Assembly: GCA_949358305.1 (NCBI GenBank)
Contig: OX442316.1
Location: 5,394,001-5,458,000, forward strand
Source: Strigamia acuminata
Lineage: Eukaryota > Arthropoda > Chilopoda > Geophilomorpha > Linotaeniidae
Direction: 5' to 3'
Length of the DNA: 64,000 bases
Program-made: the position numbers and the translations under genes
Notes under the pieces: generated by a model
What the model saw: the letters and a program-made list of their open reading frames with translations, nothing else
Databases searched by the model: none
Told to the model about the DNA's origin: nothing
Shown: in pieces, positions 30,401 to 42,900 of the stretch
How positions within the stretch are numbered: position 1 is the stretch's first letter
How the letters are laid out: the number at the start of each line of letters is the position of its first letter

Positions 30401-31666
30401 GTTTTAGCTCGAACAAATTTCCGGCAACGACCCGTGTCCAGTCCTCCGACCGACAAAAGCGAAGTGGAACACGACAACTTTCAATTGCTCGAGTGGCAAA
30501 CCGAAATCGGACATTTGAAAGCGACCGATAGTCACAATCAGATCAATTTCCGCACCATAAAGGACCGGATCTCGAACGTGAGCCTTTTGAAACCATCGTA
30601 CAGTACATATTCGGCTCTTAGTAACAGCAGCGAAAGTGTTCAAGACGACGAGCCGGATCAAATAGCCGAAATGCAAAACTGTACCAACGAGAGATTGCGC
30701 GCACGAAACGGGACTGGTTTATCCATCCGCTACCGAAACCAAATGAGCGGCGAAACACTAAGTCGCGACCTCATGTCAGTGCCAAATTTTCAACAGTTGA
30801 GTACGATCATCGTGCCGACTCGCGAAGTACAAACACCGCAAGCGACAAACTCGTACGGTTTATACGATTCCGTCGAAGACGATTGGATCAGCACGTCGAC
30901 CGAAAAATTATCCTTCGACAAGTTCTTGCAATACTATTCTCTAGTACCGGGAAACGAAACTGCAAATGGAATAGAACACGCCATCACAGATTCGGAAGAT
31001 TCAGGAATACACGGAGACAACGGGGACAAAAGCGAGAAAAGCGAGAAAAGCAATCCGTTAAACGACGAGGAAAGCCGCTCCGTTAATCTCCCGGGAATGG
31101 TCCATAGTTGGGAGGATAATTTTGCAGTTGCGACGACTCACCGGTCGTCGCTCGTTCGAGACGAGTTCTCGCTCATCGACCTGCGCAACGAGAATTGCAA
31201 AGCCAATTCGGCCAAACACGAGATGCAGAAACACAACAACGCAACAAACAACGGTGTGAGGTTTTCCAACTGCTCGGACATTCACAAGGATTACGTCTCA
31301 TGTCTAAACCATTCTACAAACAGCGAAACCATCAAACGGCGTCGTCCACCCGTTGCTGGTCTAGAACTCAAGACGTTTCCTCAAGTCCAGGAGGAAATTA
31401 TGAAGTCCAACCAATCAGCGGACAAACGACCCAAAGAGGGCAAACAGAATGGTTGTGATGTGAAGAGAGTTCAGTTAAGCAATACTACATATCTCTCGGA
31501 GAAAAACAAGGATGACGAAGAACAAAACGATAAGGATTTCCCGATCAAGCCGGACGAGCAACCGCATCACTTTTCGATGCTCATCTTTGGGGGGCGAGAG
31601 GACGGCCAACAAACCAGCGGCATCAACAAAGCGCTCACTATATGGCGATGCGAGGTGTGGAGATAA
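24473..31666 (+). CDS. Kelch-repeat protein with long disordered tail
   Basis: Seven exons: 24473-24620, 28913-28992, 29061-29136, 29600-29758, 29818-29973, 30050-30196, 30255-31666; 725 aa. The first 270 residues form about six kelch repeats, each with a Gly-Gly pair and a following aromatic/Trp strand: IYVLGGRT...FWRYSI, LYVFGGEV...LWIYNI, MHIYGGYR...LWSFNF, MWVYGGMT...FWRWDF, MLLFGGER...LWRFHF. Almost every intron after the first falls in phase 1 at the same repeat position (after the Tyr/Phe-x-Phe/Ile strand), suggesting growth by exon duplication. These repeats form a beta-propeller for protein binding. The last exon adds about 450 polar residues, probably disordered, and a final half-repeat MLIFGGRE...LTIWRCEV that may close the propeller. 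Intron 1 is 4.3 kb. I cannot assign an orthologue. Confidence 0.85.
24951..25196. mobile_element. MITE with TAAGGGG ends in kelch intron 1
   Basis: Inverted ends TAAGGGGTTTCAAAAATGAC and the complement of the right end TAAGGGGTCTCGTAAATGAC, 246 bp apart. Inner sequence continues the inversion: AAGCTGAAG versus ACGCTGAAG, then GTGATT blocks. The imperfect inverted repeat is about 55-60 bp. TA at both tips fits a TA target site (Tc1/mariner type). No ORF. Confidence 0.75.
26593..26645. mobile_element. MITE family A, right-part fragment
   Basis: ATGCGACTGAAAACAGACTA, identical over about 19 bp to the interior of the copy at 20408, followed by a deleted version of its right half (ATCGAGAAGTTTAGTCTAAATTACTTC). 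It lies in kelch intron 1. Confidence 0.6.
29277..29416. mobile_element. 140-bp MITE with 16-bp perfect TIRs in kelch intron 3
   Basis: TAGCTGCATTCAAAAA at 29277-29292 and its exact complement TTTTTGAATGCAGCTA at 29401-29416. The outer TA pair is probably the target-site duplication, giving a Tc1/mariner-type element with GCTGCATTCAAAAA ends. Perfect ends point to fairly recent insertion. No ORF. Confidence 0.85.
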
Positions 31667-33200
31667 AGTTTAATTCCACTTAGCCGAGCGGATTAACTCG
31701 TTTGTTTGTTTTTTTTTAGCAAGTTTTAACATTTCAGGGGGTTTTAAATTTCATTAAATATTACAATTAACATACCTACAATTTTGATAGTTCTTTGGGC
31801 ACAATATTTAACGATTGCCAGTTGAATATATTAGGGGAATGTTGATTCATACAGTATTTTTGTACTAGGGTTGACGACAAGATCAGCATGCGCTAAATGT
31901 TCTGATGGTGCTTTTATATTTCACATTTTTATAGGTTTTGAGTTTATGCAATATTGAGTTTAATTACCGTAGTTCTTCGGTTCTTTTTTCCCATATAAAC
32001 ATCTCTAACAATCGATGGCGTCTTAGAATCGAAGAAATACGGTATATATATTCTTCTAGTCTGTGCATTTTACTTTATTTTTATAGGGAAATAGTTTAAT
32101 GTCAATTTTATATTACAAAACTAGCAATTTGTACGTTTATAATGAAGCTAGTCAATTTTGTTACTGGTGCATGTAATTTTATTATTGCAAGAATAATTGA
32201 ATTGAATTTGAAATTCATTTAATTACGTTTATAGGTCTGGCAATTTATGTCCATTTAAATGGCTATTTGAAGCTGGTGTAGAAATGCAGTTGTTTTTGCA
32301 ATGGCTGTACTATAGTAATCAGATGTGTATAGTGAGAAATGCGACTTTTCTGGGTGCAGATCTTGGGGATCTAGTAAAATTCATGGCATTTAGGGAAAAA
32401 AATTGTATTTATTAAACGAATCGTGTAAACTTAGAGTTTGTACGTGATAATGAATGTGTAATTTGATGTAATCATAATTTACCAGTGATGAAATTCAATA
32501 CGTTAATTCTCATAGTGTTTTAAAGGCTGATACAAGGGGGGAAATGTTCACCAAAGATTATGTAAACGATTTGTGGTTTAATTAACTACAGTAAACCTTG
32601 ATGTATTATTGTGATGCTTGCTTGTGATATAAATAAATAAATAACTGGATCTCGTCTCAAAAATACGGATGTTTCAAATATATGTTTACTTCCAGTGACC
32701 ATTGCTAAACTTGCAACACGGTATGCGCACACAATTTTTTGTTTAAATTGTTTAAATTAGACTAGTATTTTTGAATAAAAGTATTTTTTTTCACACTTAC
32801 CGGTAGCCTGGTCATGGTCCCATAAGCAGATACTTGTCTGGGGATTTAGGCCTTGCATTCTTGATGACTCTACCTTGCATTCACAATGAGAACTGGATTA
32901 CTGGAAAACAGCATTATATATTATATATTATCATGTTAATTATGTATTACCTGGAAACATAGGAAATCTAAGTAGTGCGGCTTTGATGATTTGTTACCGT
33001 GCGTACATTTTGTTTTCCCGCCTAATAACAGCAATATGTTGCTTGGCAACTACAGAAGTTTGTGTTTAGAGCGTCGTTATATTTATGTGTTTAGGCTAAT
33101 TTGCAATTTTTATTACCAGGTGACTCGTAAGAAGTTGACGCTGTTATGAAAATTTTTTGGGATTTTTGATTGGATATTTAAATGAAATGACAGGGTAGTT
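31667..33200. other. Kelch 3' UTR and intergenic DNA
   Basis: AT-rich. A run of AATAAATAAATAA at about 32631-32643 offers polyadenylation signals. An X-box-like motif lies at 33038-33050. No ORF of note. Confidence 0.5.
33038..33050. promoter_or_regulatory. X-box-like (RFX) motif
   Basis: GTTGCTTGGCAAC, an inverted repeat (GTTGC/GCAAC) fitting the RFX consensus with a 1-nt spacer. It sits about 190 bp before the start of the candidate transcript at 33230, where an RFX site would be expected for a cilium-linked gene. Function not shown. Confidence 0.35.
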
Positions 33201-33480
33201 TGTGTTTTGCATTTTTATTTTTGTGTCAGTTTTCATCGAGATTTTCACTCGTTTTTTCCTGCTCGGAGGCGAAGAACGCATACGTCTATGGTAAGTTTTA
33301 CTTGAATTTACTTCTTAGCTTTTTGTTTTAATTTAGTTTTGTTGCTTTTCAAGCACAGTTAAGGCGAGAGAATATTTAATTTGTTTCTTTTGTTTTATTT
33401 TATCGATATTTTTATCTAATTTTATTTCGGAATTTGTATAATTAAGTTAGTAATCTTTTATTGTCAATTTATTAATTTTT

Positions 33481-33537
33481 TAAGTTACTCTTACGTATAT
33501 TTTTAAGTTACTCTTACGTATTTTTTTAAGTTACGTA
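33481..33537. repeat. Short tandem repeat, 24-26-bp unit
   Basis: AAGTTACTCTTACGTATATTTTT is repeated twice and a third partial copy (AAGTTACGTA) follows. It lies inside the intron of the candidate transcript. Confidence 0.7.
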
Positions 33538-33913
33538 CCGTATGTACTCATTATGCATTTTTTAAAAATAGGTTTGCACATGGGCCGAATGAAGCGGACG
33601 AATAACTTAACAGCAGAGCAATGAAGAGATGAATTCCTTGGACAACGTAAACCAATTTACAAATTCTTTTTTTTTTGCGGTGGAGATATCTAATTATTTT
33701 AATTTTGTTACAATTATTTTTACATAGTTCCTATTATCATTTTTGTACAAATGTCTATTATCGTTTCTGTGTAATTTCTATTTTCAATTTTGTATTATTT
33801 TAATTTTGTAGAATTTCGATTTTCATTTTAGCGTAATTATATATTGATTTTTATATTTCTAGATTAATAAAATATATCAACATCGGGAAGACATCGTGGG
33901 ACAACATTTTTTG

Positions 33914-33942
33914 GGACCCAGAGTTTGGCACGCTCTGGGTCC
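33914..33942 (+). other. Perfect 10-bp stem-loop
   Basis: GGACCCAGAG and CTCTGGGTCC pair perfectly around a 9-nt loop (TTTGGCACG). It is GC-rich in an AT-rich setting and followed directly by a second hairpin. Confidence 0.75.
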
Positions 33943-33951
33943 TGGGGGTGT

Positions 33952-33984
33952 GGTAAAACAGCACTCTCAAGGGGGAGGTTTACC
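33952..33984 (+). other. Second stem-loop
   Basis: Outer stem GGTAAA/TTTACC and inner stem CTCTC/GGGAG (one G-U pair) with loop AAGG. Together with 33914-33942 it makes a two-hairpin structured element. Confidence 0.6.
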
Positions 33985-34110
33985 TGAGATGGTCTGTTAT
34001 AACCCGCTTCAATGTTTTATTTGCCATTTATTTTCCTTTTAAGGAAAAATTTGTAAACTTTTTATGTAAAGTGTATATTTTTATTTTCAATAAAGTTTTA
34101 TTTTCTATAA

Positions 34111-36935
34111 GCTTATGTCATTTCTTCGCACAATATTCTAAGTTCAAAAAGGTGAATTGCTGCCAAATTTTTTCAGGTTTGGACTTAGGAGGAGATGGAT
34201 GGAATATATAAATTCCCCATTTATTACAGTATAAATTAAATGAGAAGTTTATGGAATTTAAGTGTATTGTAATTTTTATATGTAGTTTTATTTGAACTAC
34301 ATAAAAAATTACAAAAGACAGCACATATATTTTATTACACTTAAAAAAATAATAAAAATTCCAAATACACAAAATTATAAATAAATAAAAGTCTTCAGTG
34401 CTGAATCATCTGGTTTGGTATTACTAGTAGAAGTCCTTGGTTAAAGAGTGTCTGAAATAAAAAATACACAATAACTTTTAATTAATTAATAAACCATACA
34501 ACATCTAAACAAGTCAAAATGAAAACAAATTAAACATGTGTACGCTATAAAATGTAGTAAAATTAATAAACCATACAACATCTAAACAAGTCAAAACGAA
34601 AATGAAAACAAATTAAACATGTGTATGTGTACGCTATAAAATGTAGAGATAATTTAAATTTAGACATAGAAAATAAACTACTTAAACGTCCAAACCACTC
34701 AAATGTAGCTGGAAAACTAATTAAAACTTTTTCTTAAAACTTAAACAGCGCAGTGCGATATCGAAACAATTAAATAGAACCCAAATTGTAAACAAAAAGA
34801 AAAAAGAAAATAAAAGAAAAAAGAAAAAACTATTACTTACAATAAATCCACACCGTGTATCCTCCGACGAGTCTGAACACCGAATGGGAAAAACGTTGCT
34901 CGAAGAAAAATCAAAAACAGAATATGCAAAGTAGTATTGGCATGCAAACTAATCAGCATAACCAATCAAATTCTACGGAAGCTTCTAGAACTATGACACT
35001 TCTAGGGATTTCTATTGGCATTTGGATTACAATATCTTCTACCGAGTTAAAAAAAAAATATGCAAAGTAATATCAACAGTAAAGTCGCAACCTCTTTCAT
35101 CTTTTGCAAATAAACTGCCCAAAATAAAATAAATAATGCAGATGTGGCTGTGACTTTGGATGCGTATGATGCATTCTATAATTTTAACCGACAACTTATT
35201 ACATTTATTAATTGTATACCAACTCATTACTGGTCATTTGATTTGTTTAAATAATTTCATATTTCTATCCCTACCATTAACATCACAAGTTCTCACTAGA
35301 TGGTGGCAGCAGATGTTTCCCACTCGGAGTTTTCCTCCTCTTTTTATTTTCTATCTCATGTTTTATTCGTCGCAACATCCAGCCGTGTAGAAGCTGAGGA
35401 ATAATTCCGAGAAATTTCACTTTCAAGAAAAAATGCTGCTCAAGATTTACTGTGATTCCGTCTGACCTACATCTACATGTCAGAAAGTGTAATAAATAAC
35501 GAGAACAAGCAAGAACACAGTGAAATAAATTGAAACATTACAAGAATGTAATTCAATTTTCACAAAAATAATATTAATGGAACCGATGAGTAATTTTTTA
35601 CATGATAAAAGAAAACCACCGGCAACAAAAAAAAAATAATAATAAAAAATAAACAAAAAAAGGGAATGAACTTGCGGATTCAGTTGAACGAATAAGCAAC
35701 ATTGTGTGTTACGTCATTCTCTAGGCCGGAAGTATCAAGTATAGCGAGGGCACTAAAGAGTGTATGTATGATGATAACGGGAATACAATTGGCAGGTCAG
35801 ATGCCCCAAAATCTCGGCAATAAATCGGTTACATGGTTAGAGGAATTAAGCATCTTGTGAAATCAGTTTCAATTGCTGTCACTTTAGAGGTGTTTAACAA
35901 CAGACAATGCAAGGTCACATATACAAAGAAAATGGACAAAAAATTTAAAAAAATCGGTAAATTTATTTCTGATTTTAAAGTACATCAGTGATTGAGCATT
36001 TTAGAAAAAATAAAATATAAAAAAAGTCATTTGTGAAACAAATGGACCACCTAGACATGTGCTAATTGGACTTAAGCTCATCAAAGGGCCGAGTTTACAA
36101 GAACCCAAAAACAAAAACAATAAAACAACTTTTAGAATGATTGTTTTCTCTTTATCAAATGAAAATTAATGCCGAAAGTCCTGAAAACCCACCGAACCGT
36201 CCCTGATTTACTTAAATCAAACACTGTCAGCTTTAGCAAGGGAAGGGGGTAAGTAAAGAATGTGAATTTGACATCGTTAATAATAAAAGCATGATAAATT
36301 GCCATGTTCGTTGTGAATTAACAGACGTAAGAAACTTTTGGAATTAGTAATTAACTGAGAAAACTTCAGAGTATTTAAATAATGATTAGATCACTCGATA
36401 AAACGAAGAATTCTAAGTAATTATTCTTGTCACGATGACTCAAGACTTAGTCAATTAATTGTGCTGTGTGTTTCCAATCCCATTAGCAATAAAGTGCTCA
36501 GATCTTCAATACAGAGATTATTATAATTAAAAATATAAATAAAAATAAAAATAAAAACAGAGTAGTAAACTTACGTAATTAAAGAAAAAAAATCACATTC
36601 CACGTGTCCTAATTCAAGCAGATTTTGAGTTTTGTTTCAGTTTTTATCTCCAGCAAGTGTTGCAACAACCAAGCTGTTTTTCCATGACGCTACAACCGAC
36701 CAATAACCTGCCAGCTCACACCGGAGTTCCGCTGCATGGCGCACCTGTTGCCATAGTTCTCCCTTACATCCGAGGGAGCAACAGCGAGGTGCTATCGGTG
36801 GAATAAGAACCACAGCGCACCTGGGACCGGAAACTGCTCATTATTCGACTTCCCTCGACATCCCATCCCAACCGACACAAGAAACAATTTTTCCTTCTCC
36901 AGTGTCATCAATTCAATGTGTGCCTAAACACAAAA
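34111..36935. other. Intergenic, before GIPC
   Basis: AT-rich. Contains the tandem duplication at 34484-34646. Minor ORFs at 34118-34372, 34855-35070 and 35160-35390 are not convincing. GC rises at about 36680-36900, probably the GIPC promoter and 5' UTR. Confidence 0.5.
34484..34646. repeat. Tandem duplication, about 77-bp unit
   Basis: Two adjacent copies beginning AATTAATAAACCATACAACA (34484-34560 and 34561-34646). The second has a small duplication CGAAAATGAAAA and a GTGTAT insertion. High identity means a recent event. Confidence 0.85.
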
Positions 36936-39900
36936 ATGCCACTGTTCCGTCGTTCGAAAAAGGAGGGGATCGACGAAGAAGGTCAGCGGAATGGACAAGC
37001 CGAACCAAAGGAGGGAAATAACTTATCTCAACCGTACAGTGTCCCGCCTCTGGACAGAACCAAATTAGTGTTTCACTGTCAACAGGCGCAAGGGAGTCCT
37101 GTGGGGATGGTTTGTGGATTTTCCAACGTCAAGGAACTTTACCAAAAGATATCTGAGTGTTATGATTTCGAACCGACAGAGGTATGCATATGGTTTTATG
37201 GTTTATGCTTTATTTCGTTTTATTTTTTTTCAAAATGGTGCGGTAAATAGAGGTCATGTAGTGGGTGAAACTGGTTTCAAGGACTGAAAAGAATAGGATT
37301 CAGCCGGGTGGAACGTGTGGTTTCTTAAGTGGAAAGGATTCGAGTCAAATTTTGCTCGCAAAGTTTAGAAATCAATGTGTTTGCGCCGGGTTTTGTGTGT
37401 GTATGAAATGAAAAATGGTGGATAATCAATTTCAGTTTGAGAACAAAGGACAAGTCCAAAGTTACGAGAGGGATGGATTTATTTGTTAGTTGTTTGTTTG
37501 TTGTTGTTCTCTCTGTCTCTTTTTGTGTGTGTTAGTGCAAGTGTTTTAAAGGAGTGGGGTTTGTGGAAGCTCAAAATTAAATTTTAGATCGGAAAAACAA
37601 TAGAATTTAGAGGAAACAAGCTGGGAAATTTGTTATAAATGTAATTGCATAATGGCGGGACCTGACCTTTACCAATGAGAGCGATTTTGTGTAAAAATTA
37701 TGTTGTAATTAACAAGTGAGATTAGAATTATAATCGACCATCTGGTGCTGATGCAGACACACTCATTAATCTGGTTTTTGATATCTATAAAATTCTAATA
37801 TTCACCTGTAAAAAAAATTTATAAATTTTAGTCACTTAAAACCTTTTATCAATTGGTTCAGTTGTGAGTGTTTTATATCAGGGGCACTGATAAGATACAG
37901 CAAATTACCTGAATCCTGGAAATTGCAAGTGATAACAGCCATATGTGTTGTAAAAAAAAATTAATATTTCTCTCTTCAATTTAAATCCAATCTAAATGAC
38001 AGTTAAAAGATTAATAAAGCTTGAAACTACTCTTCCGTTACATTGACCTTATAAATGAATATAATTAGTAAAGTAATTTTAAAATTGAAAATTATTGCTT
38101 TTATATATTAAATCATTTTGTTTTTTGAAATTTTTCTCTAAAAGTCTTTCTTATTGCAGCTTAGAAAACACAGGTTGGTATTAAGGTTAAATAAGGCTTA
38201 GTAAGACAATTGTGCAATAGGATTACCTAATTGTTGCAATGTGTTCAACTTGGTGCATTCGTGGACGACATAATTTCAAAAAGTGTGCAAGTGACATAAT
38301 TGAAATGTTTTCCCTTTTTCTTTTCTTTTTTTCAGATTCTATTTTGCACACTGAATACACACAAAGTGGATATGAATAGTTTATTAGGTGGACAAATTGG
38401 ACTTAATGATTTTATATTTGTACATCGCAAAGGTAATTTTATATCTCCATGTAAATGTGTAAATAAGTAAAGATCCCATTCATCAAACATTTAAACTGTT
38501 GACTCAACAATACAAATTTGAATAGACAGATTTGCCAACCATTGGGATTGCTCAAAGAATAAATAAACTATTAATATTATCAATATAAAAAAGCTAATGC
38601 ACTGACCCCTTCTTTGAAGCAAGGTTCCATTTAATACTGAAGGTCGGTTTCTAGAATTAATTGGTAATAGTCGACTAACTCGATTTAATAATACTGATGG
38701 TTTGATGGTTTCTGTTACACTGACCTGTGCATAAAGGACAAAAGAATTAGATTGAATATGATTACTAGAAATTAAAATTCTGTCAGTCAAATAACAATAA
38801 GAATGAAAATAGGCTAAAACCTCAAAAGTAATTGATTGAATGAATATGCTCTTTACTTTTTGCTAATTATGTAAATTAATTTTGTATTTTGTAATAATTG
38901 GATTTTCTATTGAAGGGCAAACGAAAGAAGTGGAATTGTGCAAAACTCAAGATGCATTAGGATTAACCATTACCGACAACGGCGCGGGTTACGCGTTCAT
39001 TAAAAGGATCAAAGATGGCAGCGTTGTTGACGGAATCAAATTCATCAGGGTAGGCGACCATATTGAAAAAATCAACGACGTCAGTCTTGTCGGGCAACGT
39101 CATTTCGAAGTGGCCAAGAAACTGAAGGAAATTCCCAAAGGATCGACATTCACCATTAGACTAATAGAACCGCTCAGAGCAGGATTCGGTAAGCGCTGAA
39201 CGAATAACTCGAGAAGAAGAATTAATCCAAATCGCATTTTTTCCAACAGCCAACATCGGGCCACGAACAGACCCAAAGAAAAAAGCAAATTTTGGAAGCG
39301 GCAAAGAAACACTCAGATTGAGATCAACGGGACCTGCAACTGTCCAGGAAGCGGTGAGTAAAGCCAGAATAGAACAAAAACTAGACCAGACAAAAGACAA
39401 GATACCAATCTTTAACTTCTTTATGCGAATGTTATTGAACTTTTATGACTTAGTCTGTGTTTCAATGATGAGAAAAGTATGTCATCAAATTAAATTTCAT
39501 TAAAAATTGCCTTTCTGATAACACCATTTTGTTCTAATATATCAAAAAAGGTTAATAAAGATTGGTTGTTGATAATATTTCACCTTTTAAACTTGAAAAT
39601 GATATCATTATTCTTTGTTGCAGCCTGACAGCGTAGTGGAGACGGCTACTGAGAAGATCAACAGTCTGCTGGAGTCTTTTATGGGAATCAATGACGTAGA
39701 ATTGGGTAAATAATGTTGGAAAAAATATATTTTGCACCTGAAATGAATGTTGTATTGAATAAAATTCGTTTTTACAGCGACACAAATCTGGGAATTGGCT
39801 CAGAACAAGTCAAACACCCACGAGTTTGCGGAAGCAATTGACGGATCGGATTTAGAAGCTTTTGGTTTTACGGACGATTTTATATTTGATTTATGGGGTG

Positions 39901-39962
39901 CCATTAGTGATGCAAAAGCCGGACGCCTCAAACCTGAAGATGGAGGAGACATCAATTTCTAA
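36936..39962 (+). CDS. GIPC: GIPC-family PDZ adaptor (kermit)
   Basis: Six exons: 36936-37181, 38336-38432, 38916-39188, 39250-39353, 39624-39705, 39778-39962; 328 aa, as in vertebrate GIPC1 (333 aa). Layout is that of the family: a basic start [10 protein letters not shown], the GH1 region ([20 protein letters not shown], then [20 protein letters not shown]), a single PDZ domain at about residues 115-205 ([30 protein letters not shown]), and the GH2 helical region ([31 protein letters not shown]). GIPC links receptor tails to myosin VI on endocytic vesicles; GH2 binds myosin VI and GH1 dimerises. All these parts are intact. Introns 1 (1.15 kb) and 2 (0.48 kb) are longer than usual for the window. 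Confidence 0.96.
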
Positions 39963-42900
39963 ACAAAATTAGAAGTTTAAAAAATTTTATAATTTTTTTT
40001 TTCAACTTGTGAACCAAACTACCAAAAGTTTACAAAAAAAAAAATTTAAAAAAATGGATGGGTAAACTCACCATTCTGTTTCTAGTCTGTTCGAAATGTT
40101 TTAAATTATATATTTTTCTTCTTTTTCTTCTTCAAAAATAAAAATGTAACTGATTTTATAGGATTGAAGTTAATGATGAAATAAATGATTGTTTTTAAAT
40201 TTGGTATATAAAATCGATCAATAATTCAATCAATCGTTGACAAAGCGTTGTTTACTCCAAGATTATTCAGTTTATTGATTGTATAAATTGTTAACCACTT
40301 GGAAAAATCAATAACACATCTCCAAATGCTTTACATGTCTTTCACAACACACTCAACCAAGCTGCATCTGTATAATCTGATACCGAGTTTGATGTAGTTG
40401 TCATGAGCAGACGATGCACTTTAATGCTACAATCAACAAAAAGCTTTGTGATAACTCAGAAACACATCCTTAGATCTTTTCCCACTAGTTTTACATTTCA
40501 TTTGACTTAATTCAGAGTTACAGACGTTTTTTTTTAGCTTTTATAATTTATGTTTTTAATTCTGCTCACCAGATGGAGTCATCTTATAGCAAATTTGACT
40601 CTCATGCATTCATTATGTCAGTCGTAACACTGTTATTACTGAATTAATGATTAAAGTCGAGTTATGAAACCTGCCTTTATAATCCCTTTAAAAATCCATA
40701 CGATTGAACGTGTCACTAAAAGTTAAATGTAATTTCATCGCGATGAAAGATAAAACGTTACGAAATTACCACAGTGTGTCACATCTCAAAAATGTGTCAA
40801 ACTTGCACGTGTCGTGAATGTTTTGACACATTATTAAATTCACAACTTTAGTTGTAATCTTTTTTTTAAAAAAAAAAAAAAAAATCCCAAAGAAAATAAA
40901 AGAACAATAACACGACGAGAAAACGTCAGAAAAGAATAACATAAACCTGAACCCCAGCACCAAATTGGATGTGCCAGACCCTCAGTGCATTGTAGTAAAG
41001 CCAGGTGATGTTTATGAACATTGCACGCATAAAAAGATCTAAGAAACACAACGGCAAGGACACGTTCATAAATAAACTAAGATATTCTCTTGATTAATGA
41101 TTAAACGGTTGCACTTTAAAACTTTGCTTCACTGCACAACAACTTAATTTTCATTGATCTAGAAATGTACTATGCAAAACAAACCAGCAGTTATTAAGAC
41201 ACGAAACAATACCAGACCCAAAAATTAGCTTCAATTAGCTCCCTTGTTCACGGCACCAGAAAATTCTAAAGAAAAAAACAAGTAGAAGAGCATACATCTT
41301 GGTTTAAACCAACTTTTCATTTAGCGCACTGTCATCAGTGTTATTATAGCAGGTATAATCATGGCAGATTTAGAAGTAAATTATGGTATAATAACAAAAT
41401 AATTGCATGACCTAAAAGGGATAAATGAGATTTGAGGTTCATCCAAAGGGTTATCAAAGGGTATAGGGGTTGAAACAAGATTTTTAATCCATTGGAAGTT
41501 GGATTCAATCCAGAAAACTATTCAAGCGAAGAGGACAAAAGGGAAAAGGACTGTGCAGCAATATCACATTATCTTTCTGTACTTTTGTGAGTTATTATTC
41601 TATAAATCTGACAAATGATATTTCCGGTGAAAACATCCTCAAATATAAAGGATATCCCACAGGATATTTTTTTTTTGTGTCTGAGGATTTGGTCCGCAAC
41701 AATTTTCATTTTAAGCACATCCTGCATTCATATTAACATGACAAATCCAATTGATAACAATTTAGATTTTCCATTGATTTTATTTCGCTTTAAATCTTTG
41801 TTTTGGAATAATAATAAAAAAAAGCAAACTTTTTCCTCAAGTGCAGCTATATATATTGAATTTTTCTTCTGTTTTTCTTCCCATTTAGACAGCTGCACTT
41901 CACTATATTAAAAAAAATCGAAAAGATTTTGTGCAGAAAAGCATGAAAATTATTCTTTTCTCAAGAAGAGTAAATAAAGTAATAATTTACCCTTTAAGTG
42001 GCAAGAAATTTAAATTTTTCAAACTACAAAACTCATCTATATTAAGAGGAAATTCAGTCCCTAATGTAATGCTATTAAAGCATTTTCAATTCAGGATCTG
42101 AAGACGGATGTTTATGTATGATTTCAAACCGCACAATAAAACGGATGTATTGTTTAAAATACGAGTATCTCGAACAATCCAATAATTGACCAGGAAAACT
42201 AAAATTACACACAAATCTCACGTGGTTTACCTTTAACTTGAATGAATTCGAAATTTAATACGCGTATAATTTTAAAGCACGGAACTATAGTTGCTATGGC
42301 TACCTGCAGTTTTTTCAAGTCTGTTTGCCAAGATAACAATATAAGTTGGCAAAATATCATTTTATATTCCAAAACTTGCTCGTGTACCTGTGCTTTTAAT
42401 TGCAAAAGCAAATCATGTGTACAAAATATAAACCCATTAAAAAAAAAAGCTGCACATTGAAATTTAAATCAAATTCGTGGAAAATTTCATCGATTTTTCA
42501 ATTATGCCTTTATTCAGAATCGACTATAGGCTGCATACACCTTTCATCATGAAAAAGCTTTTGCAGCTGACAAGAAGAAGAATGCCTTTTAGAATTTTTT
42601 ATCATCAAAGATTAGAGTAGACTATTGATTGCAACACCAACGGTGTTAAAGCGCAACATTCTGCAAAGAAAAGGCGCTAATTGTGTATTTTCACATCGTT
42701 TAACGTGCAACCTCAACATTTTACAACGCTTATTCTAATCTAAACTGTATAATACGCTTTTAATAATTTCCTAGCAGGTCAGTTATGATTTCTGCCGCCA
42801 ATAAAACCGGATAAATTTTTAAGAAGAGGTTAAATCCGGAACAGAAAGCCAATTTTATCCACCTCTCTTTTAAAGTTAACGGTTGGTTTGTACGACCTTT

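Larger units (their letters stand above)
33230..34110 (+). ncRNA. Candidate spliced non-coding transcript
   Basis: A GC-richer block (CTGCTCGGAGGCGAAGAACG) ends in a consensus donor, ATG|GTAAGT at 33291. A matching acceptor, AAAAATAG, precedes 33572, giving a 281-nt intron. Joined exons hold only very short ORFs (the ATG at the donor stops after six codons; another gives 14 codons). The downstream part carries two stem-loops at 33914-33942 and 33952-33984, and a polyadenylation signal AATAAA at 34089. Start and end are guesses from these signals. Alternatives are a short-peptide gene or an exon of an unrecognised gene. Confidence 0.3.
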
